The notes below the pieces were generated by a model. That model saw nothing but the letters and a program-made list of their open reading frames with translations, was not told where the DNA came from and ran no database searches. Source: Boswellia sacra (taxonomy: Eukaryota > Streptophyta > Magnoliopsida > Sapindales > Burseraceae). Taken from it: a stretch of DNA of 64,000 nt. The stretch is from the NCBI GenBank assembly GCA_013180625.2, contig SNVD02013077.1:124001-188000 (forward strand). The letters are read 5' to 3'. Below, one piece after another: positions 11,240 through 24,716 of this stretch. Position 1 is the stretch's first letter; each line of letters begins with the position of its first letter. The position numbers and the translations under genes were made by a program.

Positions 11240-14200
11240 TCAACCTTTGGCAGCAGTAAGCTTCCTTTGCCGCTTGTGCCGATCCAATTTGATAAAGCCA
11301 GATCTATTCTCAGAAAAAAATGGCTTTCTAAATTTTAGGTCTTCACCCCTGATCATGTAAGCATTTCCTGCTTCGGGTGTGGTAAAATCAGCAGGGTTTC
11401 TATTAACACTGCATATTTCAATCTTGGAAGAGCTTTTCATAGGCCAAGCACTGCTACTAGTATTGCAGGCTTCCAGTTTACGTTTTGATCCATTTTCCAA
11501 CACATGGTACTGCAAGGGGAATGCCATAGGATCTGAATTGCCAAGGAACATTTTCTGCATACGATGATAAGGAATAGACCCATGATTTGTGCCTGAACCA
11601 CCAATTGGGAGAACAGATTTTTGAGACCTATGGCCTTTATTTTTTGAAGGTGAATCAGAGCATTTTGCCTTCTCCTTCTCCTGAGACCTAAGGGACAACT
11701 CACCTGTAAGATCAGTGATCTTCTTGACACCTTTATCATGATGAAATGAATAACCAGAGGCTCCAACGGGTGGAACTGAAGGAAAATATTCATGAGAATT
11801 CTGTGGAAGGCGATTTTTATCATAATAATCATACGTTGGGGGTTTCACGGCACTGGTGCTGGTCTTGTATCCCCCAGACGACAGCCCGGTGAAGTCCTTC
11901 GGTTGATGATCATGAGGAAAGGAAGATCTCTTGAGGCACTTTTGGGCCACATCAATATCAATTGGTGCACCTGACCGCAACCCTGCATCCATGAGGCTGA
12001 GTAAATGCATGGCCGGTATGGTTTCATTCGAATACAGATCCAGTGATCCCATTCCACTATGCTTGCAAGCAAATGGGTATTCAGCATGTGACTTGCTGAG
12101 ATTTTCAGAACCCGAGTTCCTATTATGCTTTTGCTGGTTGGAAGCATTTATATTCAAAAGGTTCAGATCATGATTCCCATTCAGATTCCCCTTGCGCAGA
12201 CTGATAGGATAATGTGAAATCACATCAATGTTGGTAGATGGATCCGCATGCTTTTGGGTAATGTTATATACAAATGGCATGTGATTTGGTACCATGGATG
12301 ACCAAAGGTTAGTTGCTTCTTTACTCTGTTGAGGAACACTCTGGCATGAGTTACAAGCTCCTAAAGTCTGAAAATTAGTTTGAGAAGATCGGTGCCCCAA
12401 TGTACTCCCGATCCAGTGGCAATTTTGAGAACTGCTAGGTTTACTGGAACCAGTATCAGAAAATTTCACTCCACTTGGCTGCGTCATTCCACTTGGTTTC
12501 CTCTCTTGATACTGAGGAAATGCCCTAAGCTCACCAGGGGCATAAGTTGGTTCAAACTGGTGCAAATTAAGGTCCCTATCAATATGAGAGAGGCCATCAA
12601 CTAACTTTCTTTTGGTACCTCCAACATTTTCAGCTCTTTGGATCTTGCCATTTCTACTATTTTTAGCTCGAGGTTTTGGTTTTTGAGAAGTCTCCCCCAA
12701 GAAAAACAACTTCTCTTTTGCATATATATGATTGCTATTGTTGCTAATGGCTGTTTCAGATGGTCGATTATCGTTTTCAATGTCAGGAAGACACCTCTCA
12801 TACTGATTCTTTGCCATGAGTTCAACAATTTCCATGGGTATGTCATCAAGGGCTCCCTGCTCAGACATGTTATCAGCTCGTTGATCATCATGTTTTTTAG
12901 CAACCACTGAATTTTCCTGTGCTTCGATACATTTCCCATTATTGCTTCTTCCACAAAATTCCTGCAAAGTACAGCCATTGTTACACCAAACACCTTATAA
13001 TCCAGCATTTTGACATACCAACTCTGCAGGGACATGAGGAAAATGTGCCCTGAAGATGACCAATGTTTTAGGTATAATTTAAGCTAACCATGACTATAGA
13101 ATATTCAAATATACTTTCCATCTGTCAATTAGCAATGCATGGATATGTCTTATCAAGAAATATAAGTGAAAGGACTAATCATCTAAGTGCACATAAATAA
13201 ACTTTATTTAAGCTCAGAGAGGATGTAATACTTGTCAGAATCACAGTATTCAACAGTGTCAAAATGATAGATTTTTGAAGAGTGATATATGTTTTGGCTC
13301 ACAACTGGAGACAAGTAGTTGCTCCGAAGGCTTAGGTGGGTACTGAGTTTTGGTCCAAAGAAAATTTCAAATTCAAACTTTTCTCAAGGACAATTTGAAA
13401 ATAAACAAATAAATATAGTTGCTCCATTTATTGAGTTAAACATGAAATTCTAATGGATCCTCGATCATGCCAATAAGTTTGACATAAAACAAACATAAAA
13501 GGATCATAATATTAATATATCAAATTGTGACAAATGACTCTTGATATGTATGCTACAGTACAGATCTCATGACATCTAGGCAACAGTGTAAAACAAACGG
13601 TACAGAAATACAGGCACAAGCTTCCAATACAATATAATTGATTTTTTTTTTTTAAAAAAAAAGGAGTTATCTTCTGCATTGTACTATCATTAAACACAGC
13701 AGTTTGTTAGTATTAATAAATGAAACCTTATGCATTCTGACAGACACCAAAATCCAGATTTAAATATAGCCTTGCTCAAATCAGATTAATTGATCTATAT
13801 TTTGTCAAAATCAGATGTAATTTGATGAGGGGTTGAAGCAACAGTAATTGGGCCAGTTCTTTAGCCAAAAATGGTTTAGAAGACAAAAGTTCCCCAACAT
13901 TCATGGTTGTTGAGAAATGACTGACTATTAACAATAATTGAATATTGAATAACATTAGAGATAAGTAGGAACAAAGAGAAAACAAGCAGAGATTGTCCTC
14001 ACACACATATACAGGCAAAATTATATAAATTTCTCTTTAGCATCAGATAAAGAAAAGCACATACCACTTGTGGCATCAGAGAACTCGCAGCTTCAGCCTG
14101 AGATGTGGACTTTTGCTTATCATTCAGGAAAGATGCTCTATAGTTGTTACTACCGAGATCACAGTGTACTGCCCTTTGATGTGCATCTGCCTCTGATTTA

Positions 14201-16989
14201 GAAGGAAAATAAGAATCTTTAACATAGTTAATTTGGACATCTTTCCCCACCTGATTTTCCTTTGAGATGCCCCCTCGCCAAAGCAATCGCCGGTCATCAA
14301 GTGGAGACATATATTTTCTCTCATATCCTTGCGCGGAGACGCAGCTGTTTAGAGAAAAATGCAACCCTTTTTCAGTGGATACATTTTGTGCTGATTGAAA
14401 TGGTGCAGTAAAGGATGGCATTTGCATGATATCTATATCTTTTCTTGTTACTGGACTTCCTCTGAGCATGCAATTACTCCAAGGATTTAGAGAAGCCCGC
14501 CCATCTTCAAAAAGTGGCATCTTGCTTTTCTTCTTACATAAACCTGAATTTCTCTCTGTTTTCTCAGGAGGCAAAGGAAAAGAATACATCCCCCTGCTTG
14601 TAAATGTAGGGTTTGCAGTTTTGGGCAAGACAAAATCAGCAGTAGCGAATTTGTCAGCATCTCCAGCGTTAATCTGTGTATCTCTCTTAACAATTTCTCG
14701 TGGCGGTACCCCCAAAGACAAAAATCCATCGTCAACCAGGGGTTTTTTGTTTTTCTTCTTTCCCATAGTAGGACTTCTATCTAACCTAAACTTTTTCAAA
14801 TAGTTCTTCACAGCCATTTTTGAGCCAATTCCAGCATCTTCTTCAGAATCTGAACTAGCAAGTCCACCGATGGTTTCTGCACCTCCATTGCAGGTTCTAT
14901 CTTTTTTGTCGAAATTATTTAGGGAGCTTATCTCTAAGGGTCCCAAATCCTCATCGCGAGGAAACTTTCTTTTCCTATTTTGATCAAATCCCTTGGTAAC
15001 ATTTTCTTGGACAGCCACTGGAAACTGGGGTGCTGGTGGCGCAGCTAGCTCCGCAGATGCATCAGGAACAGAATTGGATGGAAAATTTTCATCCCTTATA
15101 AGATTGGTGACAGCATCTCCATTTTCTGCCAGCAACTCAGTCAGCAGTCGCACCTTTCGAGTTTTTCTACGATGTGAACCACCTGAACTATCATAATGAT
15201 GATTCTGCAGATCATTTCTGGCCAAAATCTCAGCACTTTCCGATGATGCATTATCACACTCATCAAGTCCCACAGAAGGATGTTCATTTGAGTTCTTGTC
15301 AACATCAAGCACCTCATCAACCATACTAGCTACCCCAGATGTCCCACAAGATGTCATTACCTTTAAATGTGTAACTTCTGGAGATGGTTGTTTTCCTGGC
15401 TGACAAGTTTCAGCAGAACTAACAACGCATTCGAGATTTTTATTAACAAGATCATTGTTGGCAGTTTTGTAACTTCCAGTGCTGGGCTGGTAAAATTTGT
15501 CAGATCCGTTGGAATTTGTCTTGAGAGCTACTGCTAAGTAAACCAGAAACATTACTCATGTGTCATATATATATATATTTTTAACTTCAGTCTCATAGCA
15601 GATAAATATAGCTTAGCTGGTTAGTTGTTCATAATTAATTTACCTATGTCATCAGCATGATTTCTGCCCATCATCAGTCCAGAATCAACAGCTGTTGCCG
15701 CACTGGCTGATACAGGAATATCCTGACTTATGTTATCTCCTAAACGAATCTCATGCTCTGGAGAAACACAAGGAATTTACCAAAATTCTAATACAGTAAA
15801 TATGATACCAGAATAAAATGAAATTGGATTGAAGCATTACCTGTAATGGGAGTAGTTGCAGATTCAGATTTCTTTTCTTTCTTGTCATTTGATGAAGGTT
15901 GGCAGTCATCGTCATTCTGAGCAGCGGCAATACTAGCATCAACTTTTCTTCCCTCAAGAATGTTTAATTTCAAGGCTTGATGAAAATCTGATTGTGTCAT
16001 TGCAGCATCACCAAGAGAGGACATATGGCTACAAGTACCATTGGATTTAAATCTTGTACAGCAATAATTAAAGGCATTTCCACTATTATTTTTTATGTTT
16101 TCAGCACCAATTTCCTGTAAACAACTCTGGCAACGCCACCATCTGAAATTTGATACTTGTAATGGAGGAAGTTTGCATGTTTGCTCCTCAGATTTGTCAT
16201 GATTACCATCTAAAGCAAATGGCCAACACATCTTCCAATTTTTCTTGCGAACTTCAGACACATACCCACTGCATCCACAACAGAAGAAATATTGTATAGA
16301 AAAATTGTGAACACAATAATCAACACACTAAAAGAACACACACTAGAGATTGGCAAGTAACTTTCGATCTAACTGCCAACCTATATCTATCTGATTTCAA
16401 CTGTTATATCCTCATTGTCCATCTTAAGTATGTAGATTAGCAGCTTGTCTATCGTTTGAATTCTTGATGACATTCCTTGTTGCAATACATTAGTCTGAAC
16501 ACAACTCTTAATGTTGTATTTTCATTGAAGAAAATTTACAAAAATTAAAAAAAAAAAAACCGATCCAGTGAAAAATAGCATGGCCCAGTAATCAGTACGA
16601 GGTAGAAATCCAAAACCAAACTCATATATGCACACATACGGCAACAACAAAAGTATTCACATGCACGCATGCACAAACACACTTACTCAAACATGCAGTT
16701 CCAAAATGCACATGCAAATAAAACTGGTTCCATAAGTAGATTGGGAAGTGCGAACAAATCACAGAAGATTATAAGATGTTAGGATCAAGGCTTACCGTAT
16801 AGAAAAATGTTCACACTTTCCTGCATCAATTTCATCATTACTAACAAGATCTATAGATATTGAGTCAATCTTAATGGATGATCCCATGGACTTGGAGATG
16901 ATGTCAGAATCGCTAGTCTGATGATTCTCCTCCACCACAACACTTGGCTCCATGTTACCGTAACAAATACGGCCAGAATGTGCAACCAT
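11240..16989 (-). CDS. EMF1: EMBRYONIC FLOWER 1 (Polycomb-associated repressor)
   Basis: Five coding exons on the minus strand: 16796-16989, 15841-16268, 15644-15757, 14065-15530 and 11240-12961. They join in phase to about 1307 residues. EMF1 is a plant-specific nuclear protein that works with PRC2/PRC1-type complexes to silence flowering and floral homeotic genes. Visible hallmarks are the N-terminal block SIKIDSISIDLVSNDEIDAGKCEHFSIRGYV (split by intron 1), KKNWKMCWPF, the Cys-bearing FRWWRCQSCLQEI segment, a basic KTRKVRLLTELL motif, GVPPREIVKRD in exon 4, and IPMEIVELMAKNQYERCLPD at about residues 775-794, just inside the last exon. The bulk is Ser/Asn-rich and probably disordered, with several basic NLS-like clusters. 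An alternative start at Met13 (16953) is possible. Exon 4 has a tandem acceptor giving one extra codon. Confidence 0.95.
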
Positions 16990-16996
16990 TCAGTTC

Positions 16997-18160
16997 CCTA
17001 TGTACACAAATCCAGATATTATTTCCAGTGACATCATTACCATACGACCATAAGCTGCAGTTTGATTGAATAAATAAACATGGAAAGAAAACACCTTAAG
17101 TTGTGAGGCAATTACAAGGTCTAAGGCAAACTCTACCAAGCAACAACAATTTGGTATATCTACAATTCCTAAGAAGCATAAGGTGGAAACAAGAATTTCA
17201 CTTTCAAAATTGTAATAGAAAGGGAAAGAAGCTGAAACGGCTATATATACAGTGATTTGCCACATAAAATAACAAACTCTAGCATCATCAAGACATAGTC
17301 CTAAAAGGAAACCAAATTTAAAACCCTAGTTTTGCGTAAAAACAAATATAAACATGTTTGCAGTCACACATTTCATGCGTTAATGACATAAATATAAGCC
17401 ATGAAAATAAACCCACCCATTCAAGACCCAAAATAAATCATAAACTAGTAGATGTAAGATGAGCACAAAATTAGGGTTTCGGTACACAAAAGGTTGGCCT
17501 TTTGCATACAATAAGAAAAGCCGTGTTAATCCTCTCATCATAACTGACGAAAACCACGAACCCACCTGGAACTGAGCTCTAAAAGCCTCAAGTTACATAG
17601 AACAATCACTTACATCGATCCGTAAATGGAATTTGTTAGGGTTTATTTGGTTTCGAATTCACAACAAGTGAACAGTTAGCACCAGTTGTAACACGACAAA
17701 ACAATCAAAGTAATACATAAAATATGGCACAAGGGAATAGATTCGTTACCAAAACAAAACCCAGATAAGAAAATACAAAGAAATGGCTGAACTTGACGTA
17801 CAAAACACAGTGAAATTACCAAAATATCTCAAACAAAGCAGCTCAAACTAAGATGAAACCGATGCTAATGAGTTGAAAAGCAATCAGAGGCAGCTCAAAC
17901 ACAGCACAGACGGTTAATTAGAGTGGAAAACTTACCAGACCTCAGTTAGTAATTAAGTCAAAACTATCTCACACAGACTTGGCGTCGATTCTTCACGGCC
18001 AGCCGAGAAAATGGCATCAACAGATAGACCATTTGAAGGAGAAGAAGAAGAGACAATCACCAAGAATAGATTCGGAGCTCGTTGAGTAGAATTAGAGTGC
18101 GAAGTTTCGAGAAACCCTAGCTTTCGAAGGAGAGGTTTTCGATTCTTTAGAGAGAGATTG
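16997..18160 (-). promoter_or_regulatory. EMF1: EMF1 5' leader with intron, and telobox cluster
   Basis: The EMF1 start codon at 16989 lies 8 bases inside an exon whose acceptor (ACATAG) ends at 16998. A matching donor (GTAAGT) begins at 17935, so a 938-bp intron (16998-17935) in the 5' leader is predicted, with a leader exon from 17936 to roughly 18150. Four telobox 9-mers (AAACCCTAG or AAACCCTAA, either strand) occur at 17321, 17471, 17636 and 18112. The exact transcription start is not determinable. Confidence 0.65.
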
Positions 18161-18163
18161 AGT

Positions 18164-18165
<2 letters not shown>

Positions 18166-18195
<30 letters not shown>
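18166..18195. repeat. (GA)n microsatellite near the EMF1 transcription start
   Basis: About 15 GA units. On the EMF1 strand this is a CT-rich tract of the kind often found at plant core promoters and 5' leaders. Confidence 0.95.
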
Positions 18196-18201
<6 letters not shown>

Positions 18202-21200
18202 TTATCTTCTGTCCTTGAAAGGAGGTTTTGTTGTATTAAAATCATCGATTCACCATGACATGCCATGTCATAACTTCACACAATACATACATACATGTGC
18301 AAAAGTTAGAGAGAGAAAGCCCCAACAGCCAATGCTTAACTCACACGTGGCAGTAAGGTGCGGTTCTTATCACAATCCATTTAGAAAGGAAACCCTAGGG
18401 GAATGGTTGGGAGTACTATTCACCACGCGTCATTTACACGCTCTGTTGGCAAGGATAAATTAATAGTCCTTGTCTTGTCACCTGGGATCAAATATGCCTA
18501 GGCACATAAATGGTTAGTGATTGGATGGTGTGATTAACGCGCTTAGAAAGAGGGTGGTGTTAGTTTAGCATAAAACCCTAAGTAAAAATTTTCTGGCAGG
18601 TAATGAGGAGGAAAGGAATGCAATGTAACCCTAGCCGATTTTCATCGATTCAACAAAAGATAAAAATAGCCAACCCTAGCCCTGGCCTAGTGGAATAGTA
18701 ATTCTAAGTGTGGATCAGAATCACAATTCGCAAAGTGCATTGCTTTGCCTTTGGCTTTGGGCTTATACATATCACAAGTTTGAAGCCAATCATGGAAATG
18801 CTACACAGCATGTACAATAATAGCTAGGATACTGAAATGCAAGTGTGTTTTTATCGTTCTTTTTTATTAAGTTCAATTTTTACTCTAGCATACTCTAGCT
18901 AACGCCATTATGTCAGCCAACATTATTTCCACTTAATGCACTAGATGTTATCATTATTAACACTTTAAACACTCTTCACCATTTCTAAAGCATCGAATAT
19001 ATAGATATATAAAATGCGTTTATCATAACAAGTATGTGTAAAGTACTTTTTTAATTATATTAAGAGAGAAAATATCTTAGTTTTTGACTAATAATAGAGG
19101 AGGATTGATACTAGATAGTTTATAGAGATGTACATGTCGTACGTACATATATTGGTCCACATTGAAGTCGTAGCAGTCTGAGTAATTCTATGCTTGTATT
19201 TTCTTAAAAAGCTCAAAGGTTGAAAAGGGTTGATTAAAAAAAGGGAGGAGAAGAGGAGAAAAGAAAAATAAAATAAAGGTAATTGCTTGCACAAATCCCT
19301 AAAATAATGTCATTTAAATGCAAATTGACAACGCATAACTCTTATGTACATATTAAATGATGATTATGGATAATTGATTAATCCAAAATTTTGCTTTACT
19401 TGAACAAGATATCTAAATGAAGCACAACTCAGAAATGTAGCATAAGCGGTCACTCTTCGCTTTTCCACTTCCAGCAAAATGACCACAAGGACCACATTCA
19501 AGAAGGGCAACATTGTTTTTCACTCGAATGAGAATGGGGCTCTCTTTTGATGAGGAGTTACAGTAGTTTCATTGAAGGATCGATGGGAACAGCATGCTTT
19601 TCAGAGAAAGCGATAAGAGTAAAGTGAAGGCACGCACCAATTTCTACACAGCTAATTGAGACCCAGAGAAGAAAAAATATATATAAAGGAAAAAAGAGTA
19701 GCCTCTTCTTAAGTCATGATAACACACAGACACAGCAATTGTGTATTTCACTTCTAGTACAGGAGGCAGGAGGGTCAGTTTACCCATTGAGATCTGTGTT
19801 GAATTTGTTGAAACATGACACGGATCTTTAAAAATAAAAGGTGTAGCAAGCTAACAGCTGAAAGGGATACCTCAACCTTCTTAGGGAGAGGGCCCTCTTT
19901 GTATCTTCTGTCATCATGTCCATAGATCCAAATACATCCAATAGAGAAAAAAAAAAAAAAATTGTCTAGAAGACAAGTACTAGTGCTTCCAAGACCTAAG
20001 CTCCCTGTCTGCCTCCTTAAATTTCTCTAATCTCTGCTCTTCATGCTATGCTCCATCGCCACCAAATTTTTCTCTTTTGTCTTTTTCATTATATGGGTTG
20101 GGAGGTGGGGCACCAATTTACAAGTCAAATAAACAAATTATGCACTGTTACAGATTTTCAATCAGCGGTTCACAAATTTCATCAAGAGACGTTCGTTGAG
20201 TTGGCATGCAGCAAAGCTGTAGCTTTTAGCTTTTGGCTTGTTCAGCTTAACTACGTTACGTACGTTAATGTTAATTAATAACCGTTTGCCCATTTACTTT
20301 TGTAATGGTAAAACCAGACAGATGTTTCGACCTTCGAGAAAACCTATGCACAAATGTTCTTTGTGTTTGCTTATGCTACATCCTTTCTGTTTCAATTTCC
20401 GGGCCGGAGTGAACCATGAAAGTGAAGACAAATGGAGTTCGAAATCGAAAACCCATTTCGCGTAATTGGAACTTATGAACAACAAAGAAATTAAAAAGAG
20501 AATAAAAAATTGGGCAGAGTTATTGTTCAGTTCAAACGAATCGTTTATTTTATTTCAGATCTTCACCATTAATTCAGCCAAGAATGTGTTTTCAAGTGCT
20601 CGAAATTTCAACATTTACGTTTAATTATACCACCAGCCCTGCTCAACAAATCTCTTTTTATATTTATATACTGGGTTGGCCACTTGTATTTATCTTGTCA
20701 GTTAGTTCATTTTTTCGGATTCAGGTCGAATTTCAAGCTATTACTACGATTCTCGACATATATATAGCGTATCTATGTCTCACCGCGCCAGACCCACAAT
20801 CATTTTCTTTAGAATTCTGTAGTGCTACTGTATCTCTATGGAGCCACCAAATTATCAGTCAAAGTTTATTTATCAACTCAACAGGCAAATACGAAATCAT
20901 TAGCAGAGTTTATGCGCTTATAATAATTGGTTCATGCATGTATCCTATCTATATATATATCGATTGCCCTCCTCTCGGGCGGCGACCAGCGTATAGGGAA
21001 AATGTTCCTTCTTGTTTGTCTGCGAAAGCTTTCTCTGTGCGAATTCCCTCATCGGATTTACTGTTACAGATTAATTTACAAGTTGCAATTGTTATTAGTT
21101 GGCTTGAAGATGACCTATAGATGAAGGATATGCAATGCCGACTTGGAAGGAGGGCTTGACCTTTATTGGCAAGACTAGGTGTAGCTGAACATGGTTTAGA

Positions 21201-21969
21201 AGGAGTAATTGACAAATAATATATCTTTTTTCGAAGCCCCGTGAAAGCAGATGTCCACACAAACTCATTGGTGTTGCGTGTCTATATAGAGCACTAATTG
21301 TTTTTCAATTTTCAACTTCAGCTCTCGGACGCTACCTATTCTTATGATATATGCAAACACATCCATTTCATATGCGATATCGTAACTAAAATGATCAATC
21401 ATGTATTCAATTACTTATCAAGAAGTAGGGGAGGATATAGCGGTGGTATTAGTTATGATACAGTTGATCAGTAAGAGACAAATTATAAGGTGGTAACTTT
21501 TGATTAATTGCTTATAGTTATCCTTAGTTTAATTATATATATGGTTTAGACTTCTTAGATTAAGTTTCCAAATTAATTCGAAGCGAGATGATCCTATAAT
21601 GGACCAAAAACAAAGATGAGTGCATATCTTTTCACGATAAGATATATTGTTAAAATGTTATTATTTTCATCAGTAATAAATTCAATGGCTACAGCAAATA
21701 CTTTTAATTAAGAGTAAAAATGGAACTGGAACATGTAGATGTTTTTAACAAATTAATCCAGTTTTTGCGAAGGCTAGATAGCAGGTAACAGTAATGCCCA
21801 CATGCATGTGCATCTCAAGATCCTATATACTTAATTAACAGATGTTCAAGCATGATTAGATATAGATATAGAACATCAAACTGATCATAGTAATGGAAGA
21901 TAAATAAATGGAGAAGTGGGAACAGGAACTTGAAACTAGAGAAAGTTTTTTTAGTAAAAAACGAGAACA

Positions 21970-22120
21970 AAACCCAGTATCGATTTGGCATATTCATAGG
22001 GGAACAACGCCAAAAAAACTATTTAAGTTGCGTTTTAATGTTGATCTAATGTAAATACAATTTAATATAACTAGTAAACTGTTGAAGTACAAGAAAGTCT
22101 ACAACCTGGATTGTGATCTA
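21970..22120. repeat. Diverged tandem repeat, copy 1
   Basis: Starts AAACCCAGTATCGATTTGG and ends with CTACAACCTGGATTGTGATC. It aligns along its length with copy 2 at 22151-22313, including shared internal words such as TTTTAATGT and AATATAA; it differs by substitutions and small gaps. Confidence 0.7.
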
Positions 22121-22150
22121 CAGTGACTGATTAGCCAAATCAAGAGAAAT

Positions 22151-22313
22151 AAACCCAGGATCGATTTGGGCATCCCTGGGCAAGCAACTCCAAGGAAAGT
22201 TATCTCATGTTATTTTAATGTAAATAAATGTACGTATATGATGTAAATGGGAATTAATATAAGTAAAAGACTTTTGCAGCAAAAGAAAGCCTGCAACCTG
22301 GATTTTGATCCAT
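22151..22313. repeat. Diverged tandem repeat, copy 2
   Basis: Starts AAACCCAGGATCGATTTGG and ends with CTGCAACCTGGATTTTGATC. Copy 2 lies about 181 bp downstream of copy 1, in the same orientation. No coding or transposon identity was recognised. Confidence 0.7.
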
Positions 22314-24716
22314 AACATGATACATATGCTATATATTATAAAAATAATATGCATCTCTGATTCGTTAATAGTTGCATGTAACAAGAATAATTTATGGTGT
22401 CTACATCCAATGAAAGATACCCAACATATATGGTTCACTTTTCCTCCATCCATCCCTTCTTTTTTATTATTTTCTCCCTTTAAAACCGAACTAGAGAACT
22501 TTAATTATAGATTAGGTTACATTATATATCCTTGTCCCACATATTTACTTTTATTAAATATCACACGACATATGACCTTTCCCATTCCTTCTTCTCTTTT
22601 TTTTTTTTTCATTTTTCATTTTAGTCTGATTGAAGTCTTTCTAGCCATACATTTATCTAGATCTAATTAATACAGCGATTCAAGTGCCAATAGGGTACAC
22701 AGAAAACAAAATTTCGGAAATGTTGTTGTGATCTTGAACCATATTTATTTTAAATTTCTTGGCACATATAGTTAAATTAATCGTCCTGAGATGTATTTAC
22801 CCTTTGATTAATGAGCTCTCTCTTTATATCATTTTTGGTTCAGATTAGATTGTGGAATTTAATCCCATTTGGTGAAGGGATGGTTCCTTATCCAACAATT
22901 ACAGACGAGTTATAGCCTATAGGATTCGTGATCGAATACAAGAAAACGACATTTCGTCCAAAACTGTACTATTAGCTAGCTGGAAGACATGTTCGTTCTT
23001 GATATATAGCTAAATCTGAAAGGAAGGTGTCCGCAATCCGCAATCGTAAATGGGACACGTCATCCACTAGTCGTATGAAATCTGGAAGCCATGATTAACA
23101 TCCATATTGAGCGATGAGATGAGACGGCATGTCGTCCAATCATGACATTTGTGGACGTGAATCTGTGATATGCATCCTCTAATTATAAAGACTGAGAGTC
23201 TTCTGTGAGGACTGACACGATGCAGTTTTTCAAAGTGCCTCGTCATCCTTTTCTGGTTAATTCTTGTACTCCATCTCCATCTGTGAACCCTTAATTAATG
23301 GCCCAATCCTCCAAAATTCAAAACCTAATCTTATCTCATCGATCTCCCTTCAGGCGTGCCTGTGCCCTTCCCTTAGCCAACAAAAGGCAACCAGTAGTAC
23401 TTCTTGCCTTGCGTGCTGTGTGCGTAAGGATATATTTGCTCTTCTTCACGCAGCTCTATATAAAAGTGCCACCATACAATAGTTTACTGCTTCACAAGCG
23501 TTGTTTCGATGCCACCATACATATACAGTAGAGAACACAATACATGCATGCCCTATACATATGTCGCCTTAATCATATATTTATCACCTGTATCGTTGAA
23601 ATCTGAGATGGGTCATGGCACCCAAATGTAATTAGTTTTATTATGTGCCAGGCATGCATAATAATTTACATGGGCATCTTTGAATATACCAATCGATGGA
23701 TGGGTTGGTCTTGGATCTCTTCTCTTTCTAATGAAATCATTTTTATTCTTCAGAGTGGTACTGTAACTACTGTTTAGTGAAGCAGTAGTCAGAGAGTCAG
23801 AGACTTGGTAGAAGAAGAAGTTGGTAAGGTGTGTGGCTGACAAGAACATCTGGTAATTTGAAAGTTTTAGCCATGGATGTGATTGGTGGCGACTGCTATA
23901 AGCATGAATTTGTTGGTGATGGGGTGAGTTGGGAGACCATGATTGTCTACCCAAAAGGTTTTGTCGAATATCTATGGCACGGCATGACAAAAAGCCCTTA
24001 GCCGGTCGTCCTCTTCTTCATAATTAAGGTGGGAATTGATTTGCCATGCCAATATTATTGGCATCTTTGAATTAAGTTAATTTAATTCCAAGTATATACA
24101 AGCAAAGTGTGATAACTTCTTTGAATATTAATTCTTCTTTCAAATAGACATATACCTTAATTATCTTTATTTTGTTAGTTGATGATGGGAAACAAAAATG
24201 ATGTATAATGTTTTGGTATCGACTGTAATTTCGCCCCAAAAATTTGACTTTTACTAATATTTCCAAGATTTTACTTTTAGGTTTCCGATTTCCTCTAAAC
24301 TGTCACGTGCACTTCCATGCATCTTATTTGCTGGTACGGATCGATGTATATATAGATAGATAATAATAGTAGTACATGGTTGGTGAAAGTCAAATCTTTC
24401 AGGCACCAGTTGAGTTGTGTAGCAGAAAAGGTGAAGACATTAATTTGCGTCTTTTTGACAAGCCGATCTCAAATCAAGCTATCAGCCCATCGAATCACAA
24501 TCACTAATCCACCATTTTTATGTATAAGCTTTGTCGTTATTAATTATTAATTTTTCTTCGGACAATTTCTTTCGGATGTCTTATAGTTCACATTTATCCA
24601 ATTATTAATCTTATATTTTCATTCAATTTTTTTATTCAACAATATTTATCTTCTCGAATAATTATCTTATACAACGATAACAACGATGTATTGAATAATA
24701 AGAAATTATAATATTA

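Larger units (their letters stand above)
18196..24716. other. Gene-poor AT-rich intergenic DNA, EMF1 upstream side
   Basis: No gene could be supported. Telobox motifs continue at 18390 and 18573, with AACCCTAG cores at 18627 and 18672. The largest ORF, 178 codons at 20584-21120 (+), has no family signature and may be chance. A diverged tandem repeat lies at 21970-22313. I see no tRNA, no complete transposon and no long hairpin matching a known microRNA here. The 1.4-kb segment 19450-20100 is less AT-rich and could be transcribed non-coding DNA, but nothing proves it. Confidence 0.4.

Noticed and set aside
14426..14803. 125-codon plus-strand ORF inside EMF1
   Set aside because: Antisense shadow of EMF1 exon 4, which encodes conserved EMF1 sequence on the other strand; the same holds for the ORFs at 11379-12910.
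19889..19916. Sequence TCTTCTGTCATCA resembling an miR156/157 target site
   Set aside because: Only 13 bases match well, the 5' part of the site does not, there is no SPL coding context, and no complementary arm for a microRNA hairpin is present within about 150 bp.
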